A stretch of DNA of 12,450 nt, taken from positions 1 to 12,450 of the forward strand of contig JAFKKW010000334.1 in the NCBI GenBank assembly GCA_017304275.1, given 5' to 3'. The notes beneath the pieces were generated by a model that saw only the letters and a list, made by a program, of their open reading frames with translations, searched no databases and was not told the origin of the DNA. The position numbers and the translations under genes were made by a program. Of this stretch, positions 1-6,307 are shown piece after piece (position 1 is the first letter of the stretch; each line of letters begins with the position of its first letter). Source of the stretch: Hyphomicrobiales bacterium (lineage in GTDB: Bacteria; Pseudomonadota; Alphaproteobacteria; Rhizobiales; Hyphomicrobiaceae).

Positions 1-414
1 GCACCCCAATCAGAAAACAATCGACACCACGTAACCGGGGCGTAATTTTTATTCCATGCGGACGAAAATTTTCACAACCAGCGCGAAGCCCCGTCGCCGT
101 TGGATCGCGTCAGCGACCGCAAAAAACTTTTCGTCCAGCCTCTTCATCGGCCGCTCGCTATTCTGACCGCGGTTTCATTCACTTGCGCGCAAGACGTCGA
201 AACCCGGCGGGTCTTTGTCTCAGTCGCGGCATTTCCTGTCAGGGCTTTTGTTGTAGCGACGGCCTTATGACTGCCAATTTTCGCGCATTGATATTCAGTT
301 CACGGCGGTGGTCGGGCGCCGTTTTCGCGGGAGTTATGAAAGTCGGCGTCACCCTATGGCTCATGGGGGGACAAGGATGATGCGTGCCTGAAAGCCTATG
401 GGGGTGAGCGGGTA
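1..414. other. Intergenic / leader region without a supported gene
   Basis: This stretch precedes the cytochrome gene. By eye its left half is more A/T-rich than the rest of the window, as expected of non-coding DNA in a GC-rich genome. I found no convincing gene: the only candidates are a 32-codon minus-strand frame (49-147) and a 65-codon plus-strand frame (183-380), neither with a good ribosome binding site or a recognisable product. It holds a perfect 12-bp palindrome at 182-193 and an imperfect repeat around the start codon (363-385 and 398-420). No well-spaced sigma-70 type -35/-10 pair could be identified, although the promoter of the operon that follows must lie here or further upstream. 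Confidence 0.6.
182..193. repeat. Perfect 12-bp palindrome upstream of the cytochrome operon
   Basis: The sequence CTTGCGCGCAAG equals its own reverse complement over all 12 positions. It lies about 220 bases upstream of the cytochrome start codon, in otherwise gene-free DNA. A perfect palindrome without a loop suits a dimeric regulator better than a terminator, and no T-tract follows. Its role as an operator is only a guess, since 12-bp GC-rich palindromes also arise by chance. Confidence 0.3.
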
Positions 415-420
415 ATGCGT
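363..420 (+). repeat. Imperfect repeat around the cytochrome start codon (363-385 and 398-420)
   Basis: Two 23-nt stretches 35 bases apart match at 16 of 23 positions. Each has a G-rich run beginning ATGGGGG and ends in ATGCGT. The second ATGCGT is the start of the cytochrome gene (415). The first (380-385) opens a tiny frame, with ATG at 377 and 380, that stops at 389-391, 23 bases before the real start. This may be a local duplication of the translation start region or a coincidence of G-rich sequence. Confidence 0.25.
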
Positions 421-2274
421 AACGCGATAGAACGACTGTCGGTCAATTCGATCCTTCTTTGCGCTTTCGCAAGCGCCATGCTGATCACGGCATTTATGAA
501 CCAGAACGCCATCGCCGGCACCGCCGGCGCATGGAGCACGACGGTTCAGCCGTCCAAGGTGGGAGCCTACGACGGCGACAATGAAAACCCGGCCGAAAAG
601 GCCGAAAAGACCGATGCGGAGAAACCCGCCGGGCACGACGCCTACGATGAATCCCTTTATCCCACCGCCGCCCAATGCGGCGAGTGCCACAAGCAGATTT
701 ACGAGGAATGGTCCTCGTCGAACCATGCTTACGCGGCGATTTCGCCGATGTTCCATAAATTCGAGCAGAAGTTTCAGGAGCTGACGCAGGGCACGGTCGG
801 CACCTTCTGCGTACGCTGCCACCAGCAGGTCGGCACGCAACTCGGCGAAACACGCGAAACGCCGCTCTGGGCGCGCAGCCAGATCTCACGCGAGGGCATA
901 AGCTGCATCACCTGCCATCGCGTCAAGGAGCAGTACGGCAAGGTCAACGGCGAACGCCGCGTCGAGCCGGGCAAGATCTACGAGCCGGTCTACGGAAGCG
1001 GCGAGAAGAGCGTGATCAAGGACGTCCTCGCCAACAAGGAAACCTATTCGGTCAAGACCGGCACCGACGGGCGCGGCAACGACATCCACGCAGGCATGAT
1101 CACCAACGACCAGATCACCAAGTCGGAGTTCTGCGTCAGTTGCCACCAGGTGGCCGTCAACCTCGGCATCAAGCTGGAGATCGTCTGGGATCAGTATCGC
1201 GACAGCCCCGCGCGCAAGGCCGGCGTCACCTGCCAGGATTGCCATATGGGTAAGGTCGCCGGAAAGCCCGAGGGCTACGACACCGCGCCGTCGGCAATCG
1301 TCGGCGGCAAGGAGGTCAACCCGGGACGCAAGCACGCCAATCACCGTTTCATCGGCCCGGGCTATTCGATCGCCCACCCCGGCGTCTTCCCTCACAACCC
1401 CAAGGCCCAGGTTTACGGCATCAAAGACGGGCTGGAGTTCGACTGGCGCGCCGGCTGGGGCACGGAAGCCTTCGAGGACAAGGTCGCCAACGGAAAGCTC
1501 AAGGTCGCCTTTCCCCAGCGGTGGGCCGACGCGCTCGATCGGGAGGAAGCCCGCCAGATCATCGACGAGAACCTGAAGAAGCTCGACCAGCGCGATACGA
1601 TCCGAAAGCAGGTGATGGAGAACAGCAGCCAGATCGACGGTCCCCACATCGAGGGAACGCCGAAGGTCGGCACGGATCTGGCGTTCTCCTACAAGATCAA
1701 GAACATCAACACGGGACACAACCTGCCGTCCGGCTCGCTCGGCGCGCAACCGCAGCTCTGGGTGAACGTCGCCCTCGTCGATCCCGACGGCCAGAACGTC
1801 TGGGAGTCGGGCTACGTCGACAGCAACGGCGACATCGCCGACCTGCATAGCCTCGACGTCGCCGCAGGCCGCATCAAGACGGACCAGCAGCTCGTGCACT
1901 TCCAGACCAAGTTCCTGACCACCAACGTCAAGGGCACGGAGCGCGAGATGTACCTGCCCGTCAACTTCGACATCGATCCCCTGCCGCACCTGCGCCCGCC
2001 CGGCGTTCCGACAACCGTGCTCAACCACCCGCCGCTGGTGCGCATGGAGAACCGCTCGCTCCCACCCTTGGGCTCGAAGACGGCCAGCTACAGTGTGCCG
2101 GGCAATCTCATCAAGAAGCCCGGCAAGTATCGCCTTGCCTTCCGCATGCGCAGCCGTGCCGAGCCGATCTATTTCATGCGTTTCGTGGGCTCCACGAAGG
2201 ACATGGAGCGGAGCATGAACGAGCGGATCATGAACTTCCATTCCTTCGCGGTGGACGTCGACGTGAAGGGCTAG
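415..2274 (+). CDS. Exported pentaheme c-type cytochrome (cytochrome c554-like heme region)
   Basis: The 619-residue protein carries five CXXCH heme c attachment motifs at about residues 88-92, 132-136, 164-168, 240-244 and 273-277. All ten cysteines after the signal region belong to these motifs. A hydrophobic segment at 11-28 followed by a plausible signal-peptidase site near A34 indicates export to the periplasm, where heme is attached. Residues 56-79 form a Glu/Lys-rich linker. The W..S..HA pattern at 99-105 after the first heme is typical of cytochrome c554/multiheme proteins, where the His is a distal heme ligand. The C-terminal half (about 400-619) has no heme motif, looks beta-rich and includes a GHNLPSG motif (434-440) that recurs in multiheme cytochromes. 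It probably carries electrons. The donor, acceptor or substrate cannot be read from sequence, so a catalytic role as an oxidoreductase is also open. The gene opens a five-gene run. ATG 415 is the first start in frame, and the ribosome binding site is only a G-rich run (GGGGTGAG, 401-408). Confidence 0.88.
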   Translation: MRNAIERLSVNSILLCAFASAMLITAFMNQNAIAGTAGAWSTTVQPSKVGAYDGDNENPAEKAEKTDAEKPAGHDAYDESLYPTAAQCGECHKQIYEEWSSSNHAYAAISPMFHKFEQKFQELTQGTVGTFCVRCHQQVGTQLGETRETPLWARSQISREGISCITCHRVKEQYGKVNGERRVEPGKIYEPVYGSGEKSVIKDVLANKETYSVKTGTDGRGNDIHAGMITNDQITKSEFCVSCHQVAVNLGIKLEIVWDQYRDSPARKAGVTCQDCHMGKVAGKPEGYDTAPSAIVGGKEVNPGRKHANHRFIGPGYSIAHPGVFPHNPKAQVYGIKDGLEFDWRAGWGTEAFEDKVANGKLKVAFPQRWADALDREEARQIIDENLKKLDQRDTIRKQVMENSSQIDGPHIEGTPKVGTDLAFSYKIKNINTGHNLPSGSLGAQPQLWVNVALVDPDGQNVWESGYVDSNGDIADLHSLDVAAGRIKTDQQLVHFQTKFLTTNVKGTEREMYLPVNFDIDPLPHLRPPGVPTTVLNHPPLVRMENRSLPPLGSKTASYSVPGNLIKKPGKYRLAFRMRSRAEPIYFMRFVGSTKDMERSMNERIMNFHSFAVDVDVKG

Positions 2275-2322
2275 CGCCCCGAAGCCGACCGAGCCTTCCC
2301 CCTCAGGCCAAAGCCACGGCGT

Positions 2323-2326
2323 GGAG
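2323..2326 (+). promoter_or_regulatory. Ribosome binding site choosing the ATG at 2333
   Basis: GGAG lies six bases before the ATG at 2333. It overlaps the alternative GTG at 2321, which has no Shine-Dalgarno sequence of its own. This favours the ATG, which also puts the signal peptide directly at the N-terminus. Confidence 0.6.
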
Positions 2327-2332
2327 TTCCAT

Positions 2333-3976
2333 ATGCGTTGTAATGCGTACCGTGCCCCGACAATGACCGCCGCGATTGCGCTGGCAGCCGTCGGTTGCCT
2401 CGCGATATCCGGCGCCGCTGCAGAGCCCGCGGCAAACGAAAGCAGTGACGCCGCCGTTGACGGCGGATGGGTAACGCAAGTGTCGCGCGCCGCTGCCCGT
2501 CTCGATGCCGCCAAAGATCTGCCGCCTCCCCAGTACGTCGGCGCGCCGTCCGAAGAGAAGCCATCCGGAAAAAAAGCAACCGGAGAGAAGCAAGCACGCG
2601 CGAGCAACGCCGGCGGAGAAAACGATCTCTTCCAATCCGATCCGCAGTACGACGCGGACTACGATCCCCAGGGAGAGGTCGACGTCTACGGCGCCAAATC
2701 CGCGGTCGAGCCGCCGCGTCCGCTGCTCGAGATCGGCCGCCAGCAGTACACCTCCGGCATCTACGACGAGAGCAGCACCTTCCTCGGCGAGAAGAACCCG
2801 CTGCTGCCCGGCCTCGCCATCTACGGCGACTGGCGGACGGCCGTCGCCTACAACAACAACAATGGCAAGGACATCGCCCAGATCGCCACCCGGCTGAACC
2901 TCGACGTCGACTTCAAGATCACCGGCACGGAACGGCTGCATGCCTTCTTCACGCCGCTGCAGAACGGCGCCACCGAGTTCACGCGCTACGAGTTCGGCGG
3001 CGGCGACGCCAACAACAGGTTCAACGACGAGTTCGACCTCAACCCGCAGACGCTCTTTTTCGAAGGCGACCTCGGCTCGATCTATTCCGGATTCTCGGGC
3101 AACGAATCGAGCTTCGACCTGCCCTTCACCGTCGGTCTCTTCCCGCTGTTCCTGCAGAACGGCATCTGGGCCAACGACGCCATCCTCGGCGGCGCGGTGA
3201 GCATCCCCGCCAAGAACTCCGCGGCGCTCGGCCTCGCCAACTTCGACGTCACCTTCTTCGCCGCCTTCGACGATGTCGACAACGCCGGCATCATCGGACC
3301 GGGCAACGACAGCAATGCCAACCTGTTCGGCGTGACGGCCTTCGTCGACGCCTTCAACGGCTACCTCGAGGGCGGCTACGCTGTGATCGACGGCCGCGAT
3401 CAGAACGAGGGCCTCCTCACCCACTTCGTCACCGGCGCCTACACCCGCCGGTATTACAACACCGTCTCGAACTCGACCCGCGTCTTCGCCAACTTCGGCG
3501 ACAATCCACAAGGCGACAGCGACGGCCTGGCGATCATCTCGGAGAACAGCCTCATCTCGGGCCTGCCGAGCACGCTGCTGCCTTACGCCAACTTCTTCGT
3601 CGGCTTCGGCAATCCCCAACCGCTGGTCGATGGCAACGGCGCCGGCATCCTGAAGAACGTCGGCATCAACTTCGAGACCGACGCGCTGACCGGTTTTCCG
3701 AAGCTCGACGATACTGCCTCCGACGCCTTCGGCGGCGCGCTCGGCCTGCAATATCTCTTCAACCTCGACCAGCAGCTCGTCTTCGAGGTGGCCATGGTCG
3801 AGCCGTTCGACAAAGACGGCATCGGCGCACAGGACACGCAGTACGGCTTCGGCATCCGCTATCAGGTCCCGATCGACCGCGCCTGGCTGTTCCGCGCCGA
3901 TGCGACCTATCAGATCCTCGAAGGCGAGGACGAGAACAACTTCGGCATCCGCACCGAGCTGCGCCGGAAGTTCTGA
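2333..3976 (+). CDS. Outer-membrane beta-barrel protein paired with the pentaheme cytochrome
   Basis: This is a 547-residue protein with an N-terminal signal peptide (hydrophobic 11-29, likely cut after A30). A charged low-complexity linker rich in Lys, Glu and Ser follows (about 72-95). From about residue 131 to the end there are many short alternating polar/aromatic strands with Asn/Asp/Gly-rich turns, such as a run of four Asn near 174-177. The final residue is Phe (ELRRKF), the classic C-terminal signal for insertion by the BAM machinery. These traits indicate an outer-membrane barrel. No catalytic motif or heme site is seen, and I cannot name the family. The gene lies 58 nt after the cytochrome gene, so the two products may work together, for example with the barrel as scaffold or pore for the cytochrome, by analogy with MtrB/PioB-type conduits. 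It is shorter than those barrels as I remember them, so it could equally be an ordinary porin. A GTG at 2321 would add four residues. Confidence 0.75.
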   Translation: MRCNAYRAPTMTAAIALAAVGCLAISGAAAEPAANESSDAAVDGGWVTQVSRAAARLDAAKDLPPPQYVGAPSEEKPSGKKATGEKQARASNAGGENDLFQSDPQYDADYDPQGEVDVYGAKSAVEPPRPLLEIGRQQYTSGIYDESSTFLGEKNPLLPGLAIYGDWRTAVAYNNNNGKDIAQIATRLNLDVDFKITGTERLHAFFTPLQNGATEFTRYEFGGGDANNRFNDEFDLNPQTLFFEGDLGSIYSGFSGNESSFDLPFTVGLFPLFLQNGIWANDAILGGAVSIPAKNSAALGLANFDVTFFAAFDDVDNAGIIGPGNDSNANLFGVTAFVDAFNGYLEGGYAVIDGRDQNEGLLTHFVTGAYTRRYYNTVSNSTRVFANFGDNPQGDSDGLAIISENSLISGLPSTLLPYANFFVGFGNPQPLVDGNGAGILKNVGINFETDALTGFPKLDDTASDAFGGALGLQYLFNLDQQLVFEVAMVEPFDKDGIGAQDTQYGFGIRYQVPIDRAWLFRADATYQILEGEDENNFGIRTELRRKF

Positions 3977-4014
3977 TGAAGCGATGACGACGGCCGCGAC
4001 CGCGGAGGAGAACG

Positions 4015-4350
4015 ATGCGAGATACGCTCATGATAAACCGGATCTTCCTGATCGTTGGCCTGCTGGCCGCCGGTCTACTTGGCGCCGTGCCGACGGCCGA
4101 CGCCGCCAAGAAAAAGTCTGCTCTGAAGAAGGCGCACAGCAGCAGAAGCTATGTGCTCGAGAGCCCACGCCGCGCCCAGGCACCTGTCGTCCCCCAGCCT
4201 CGGGGCCCGGCCTACATCTACTACGACTATCCCTACGACTACGCCCGCGGCCACTATCCGACGCACATCGTTCGCTACGTCTATTATCCGCGCCTGTACG
4301 CAAGTCGCCGCGGCTGCCCCCGCCAGAAAGGAGCCCGCAAATGTCGATGA
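4015..4350 (+). CDS. Small exported tyrosine-rich protein of unknown function
   Basis: This 111-residue protein has a signal peptide (hydrophobic 9-24, likely cut near ADA at 28-30) and then a Lys/Ser-rich basic stretch. Between residues 67 and 95 it contains eleven tyrosines, in pairs and short motifs such as YIYYDYPYDY. The C-terminus is basic with two cysteines (C101, C110) that could form a disulfide in the periplasm. I do not recognise a family. A strong Shine-Dalgarno sequence (GGAGGAG, 4004-4010) supports ATG 4015 over the internal ATG at 4030. It follows the barrel gene by 38 nt, and its last ten bases overlap the next gene, so it belongs to the same run. Tyrosine-rich exported proteins can be structural, cross-linked or redox-active, but nothing here decides between these. 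Confidence 0.7.
   Translation: MRDTLMINRIFLIVGLLAAGLLGAVPTADAAKKKSALKKAHSSRSYVLESPRRAQAPVVPQPRGPAYIYYDYPYDYARGHYPTHIVRYVYYPRLYASRRGCPRQKGARKCR
4327..4333 (+). promoter_or_regulatory. Ribosome binding site choosing the ATG at 4341
   Basis: AAAGGAG sits seven bases before the ATG at 4341, inside the end of the preceding gene. It decides the start: the open frame extends far upstream (to 3900) but only as a shadow of the barrel and tyrosine-rich genes. The site also implies translational coupling of the two overlapping genes. Confidence 0.75.
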
Positions 4351-4967
4351 CACTCCTCGGTTGGCTTCTGATCGCCTCGTCGATCGCGCTCTCGGCGCGG
4401 CTCGCCGTATCCCTGCAATCGCGGGGCACCCGAAGCGAGCCGTTTGACCTTGATGCCTGGCTGCGATCGTCGGGCGCGAAGGTCAATCAAGCTCTGCGGG
4501 GGGCTGCCGGAACGCTGATGGCAACGGCGGCGGTCTTTGCCCTCGTGGCCGGTATCGGCACCGCGATCTCCTATCGCAGCGATCCTTCCGCGACGCGGGA
4601 GAGCGAACAGACGGACGACGCCATCCTTTCGCAGCTCGGCGACTATGCGCGGTCTCTCGGACCCGACGAGACGCCGGCCAAGGCTGCAAGCGGCGAGCTG
4701 CTGCCCGACGTCAACACCATGATCGAGCAGTTGGCAGCACGCCTCGTCGCCGCACCGGACGACGCCAAAGGCTGGCGGATGCTCGGCTGGTCCTACTTCA
4801 ACACCGGTCGCTATGACGAGGCGTCGACCGCCTACGCAAAGGCCGTCGAGCTCGATCCCGGGTCCGCCGAGATCAAGCGCGCCTACGACGAGGCCCGATC
4901 GAAGGCGTCCGAAGCCGCCAATCCGCAAGCGGCCACGCGTCAAGACACGACGGCAGCCGGCGAATGA
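4341..4967 (+). CDS. Short CcmI/NrfG-like TPR protein, probable cytochrome c maturation helper
   Basis: The 208-residue protein has two predicted membrane segments (about 4-25 and 56-77), with a short basic loop between them, and then a soluble region likely facing the periplasm. Residues 127-175 (MIEQLAAR...GWRMLGWSYFNTGRYDEA...AVELDP) match the tetratricopeptide signature of CcmI (CycH) and NrfG, which hold apocytochrome c for the heme lyase CcmF/CcmH. The two-helix topology also follows CcmI. It is much shorter than a full CcmI: the inter-helix loop lacks the usual long coiled region, and only one or two TPR units are present, with an Ala/Thr-rich tail. It starts within the end of the upstream gene and is followed 40 nt later by the heme biosynthesis gene. 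A role as dedicated chaperone for the pentaheme cytochrome is inferred from context. A generic membrane-anchored TPR protein is the alternative. Confidence 0.72.
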   Translation: MSMTLLGWLLIASSIALSARLAVSLQSRGTRSEPFDLDAWLRSSGAKVNQALRGAAGTLMATAAVFALVAGIGTAISYRSDPSATRESEQTDDAILSQLGDYARSLGPDETPAKAASGELLPDVNTMIEQLAARLVAAPDDAKGWRMLGWSYFNTGRYDEASTAYAKAVELDPGSAEIKRAYDEARSKASEAANPQAATRQDTTAAGE

Positions 4968-4996
4968 AGCGCTGCCTGACCGCCAAAAAGAGTTGC

Positions 4997-5002
4997 AGGA
5001 GG
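4997..5002 (+). promoter_or_regulatory. Ribosome binding site choosing the hemA start at 5008
   Basis: A perfect AGGAGG lies five bases before the ATG at 5008. It fixes the start of the aminolevulinate synthase gene, whose frame is open well upstream (to 4813) over the preceding gene. The N-terminus from 5008 also matches the known family start. Confidence 0.85.
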
Positions 5003-5007
5003 CCCAC

Positions 5008-6240
5008 ATGACGTTTGAGCGCTTGCTCCAGCAGCGGCTCGAAGCCATCCACCGCGAAGGACGCTACCGCGTCTTCGCCGATTTGAAGCGCCGCCGCGGC
5101 CGCTTTCCCGTGGCCGATCATTTCGCCGCGCGCGGCCCGCGCGAGGTGACGGTGTGGTGCTCCAACGACTACCTCGGCATGGGCCAGCACCCGGCCGTCC
5201 TCGCGGCCATGCACGAGGCGATCGACTCCGTCGGCGCCGGCTCCGGCGGCACACGCAACATCTCCGGCACCACCCACTACCACGTGGAGCTCGAACGCGA
5301 GCTTGCCGATCTCCACGGCAAGGAAGCCGCGCTTCTGTTCACATCGGCCTACGTCGCCAACGACGCGACGCTTTCGACCCTCCTGAAGCTCGTTCCCGGA
5401 ACGGTCGTCTTTTCCGACGAGAAGAACCACGCCTCCATTATCGCCGGCATCCGCCACGGCGAGTCCGAGAAGCATATCTTTCGCCACAACGACCCCTCCG
5501 ATCTCGAGGCGAAGCTCAAAAAATATCCCAAGGGCACGCCCAAGATCATCGCCTTCGAGAGCGTCTACTCCATGGACGGCCACATCGCGCCGATCGCATC
5601 CTTTTGCGATCTCGCCGACAAATACGGCGCGCTGACCTACCTGGACGAGGTGCACGCGGTCGGCCTCTACGGCCGTCGCGGCGGCGGCATCGCCGAACGC
5701 GACGGCGTCATGGACCGCATCGACGTCATTAACGGAACGCTTGCCAAAGGGTTCCGCGTGATGGGCGGCTACATCGCTGGCCGCCGCGATCTTTGCGACG
5801 CCATCCGCTCGTTCGCGCCTGGTTTCATCTTCACCACCTCGCTCGCGCCGGCGATCGCCGCCGGGGCGCTGGCCTCCGTCCGCCATCTGAAGACGAGCGC
5901 CAACGAGCGGGATCACCACGCCGAGCGGGTTCGGACCCTCAAGCGCTTGCTCCAGGCGAACGGCTTGCCGGTCATGGACAATCCGAGCCACATCGTCCCC
6001 GTGATGGTCGGCTGCCCCAAACACTGCAAGGCGGTGACGGACGCGTTGCTTCACCGGCATGGCATTTACGTCCAGCCGATCAACTACCCGACCGTACCCA
6101 AGGGCACCGAGCGAATGCGCCTCACGCCGTCGCCGGTGCACACAGACGCCCAGATGGCATGCCTGGTCCGCGCGCTCCGCGAGCTCTGGGCGGCTTGTCC
6201 CGTCCCCGCCGGTAGCTACGTCCGGCTGGCGGCGGAATAG
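5008..6240 (+). CDS. hemA: 5-aminolevulinate synthase
   Basis: This 410-residue PLP enzyme condenses glycine and succinyl-CoA to 5-aminolevulinate, the first step of heme synthesis in alphaproteobacteria (C4 pathway), in the cytoplasm. It is close to the usual length for bacterial ALAS. Family hallmarks are visible in order: HREGRYRVFADL near the N-terminus (15-26), VWCSNDYLGMGQHP (49-62), GTRNISGT (81-88), NHASII (140-145), FESVYSMDG (183-191), DEVHAVG with the PLP-contacting Asp213 and His216, the Schiff-base lysine in GTLAK (K247), and INYPTVPKGTERMRLTPSP near the C-terminus. The loop after the lysine reads K-G-F-R-V-M-G-G, where the family normally has K-A-F-G; the Gly-to-Arg change at 250 is unusual. 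The gene closes the cytochrome run, 40 nt after the TPR gene, and suggests local heme supply. It may be a second ALAS in this genome. The related enzyme KBL is less likely because of the succinyl-CoA-type motifs. Confidence 0.94.
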   Translation: MTFERLLQQRLEAIHREGRYRVFADLKRRRGRFPVADHFAARGPREVTVWCSNDYLGMGQHPAVLAAMHEAIDSVGAGSGGTRNISGTTHYHVELERELADLHGKEAALLFTSAYVANDATLSTLLKLVPGTVVFSDEKNHASIIAGIRHGESEKHIFRHNDPSDLEAKLKKYPKGTPKIIAFESVYSMDGHIAPIASFCDLADKYGALTYLDEVHAVGLYGRRGGGIAERDGVMDRIDVINGTLAKGFRVMGGYIAGRRDLCDAIRSFAPGFIFTTSLAPAIAAGALASVRHLKTSANERDHHAERVRTLKRLLQANGLPVMDNPSHIVPVMVGCPKHCKAVTDALLHRHGIYVQPINYPTVPKGTERMRLTPSPVHTDAQMACLVRALRELWAACPVPAGSYVRLAAE

Positions 6241-6256
6241 AGCGGCGCGCACATGC

Positions 6257-6285
6257 AAAAAAAAAGCGCCCGGAGATCCGGACGC
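6257..6285 (-). terminator. Intrinsic terminator of the minus-strand small exported protein gene
   Basis: Read on the minus strand, GCGTCCGG - ATCT - CCGGGCGC forms an eight-pair stem (one T-G wobble) with a four-base loop, followed directly by nine T residues. It lies 22 bases beyond the stop codon of the minus-strand gene at 6308-6592. On the plus strand the same hairpin has no T-tract after it, so it is not an obvious terminator for hemA. Confidence 0.85.
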
Positions 6286-6307
6286 CTGCAAGGTGGCTGG
6301 AGGTGCA

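Noticed and set aside
49..147. Small minus-strand frame of 32 codons (MKRLDEKFF...) in the left leader region
   Set aside because: It has no clear ribosome binding site and no recognisable family, and this length arises by chance. A conserved homolog would change the view.
248..271. Possible promoter TTGTTG ... TTATGA upstream of the cytochrome
   Set aside because: The spacing is only about 11 bases instead of about 17, so it is not a credible sigma-70 promoter.
183..380. Plus-strand frame of 65 codons upstream of the cytochrome
   Set aside because: The start has no Shine-Dalgarno sequence, the composition looks random, and there is no signal peptide or domain.
886..2607. Long minus-strand open frame (573 codons) opposite the cytochrome gene
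   Set aside because: It lies antisense to a gene with clear heme motifs. Its product is a low-complexity Val/Asp/Arg/Ala/Gly mix typical of antisense frames in GC-rich coding DNA, with no domain.
2303..3751. Long minus-strand open frame (482 codons) opposite the barrel gene
   Set aside because: It is an antisense shadow with Val/Glu/Gly/Ala-rich composition and no motif. The plus-strand frame has a signal peptide, a ribosome binding site and a C-terminal Phe.
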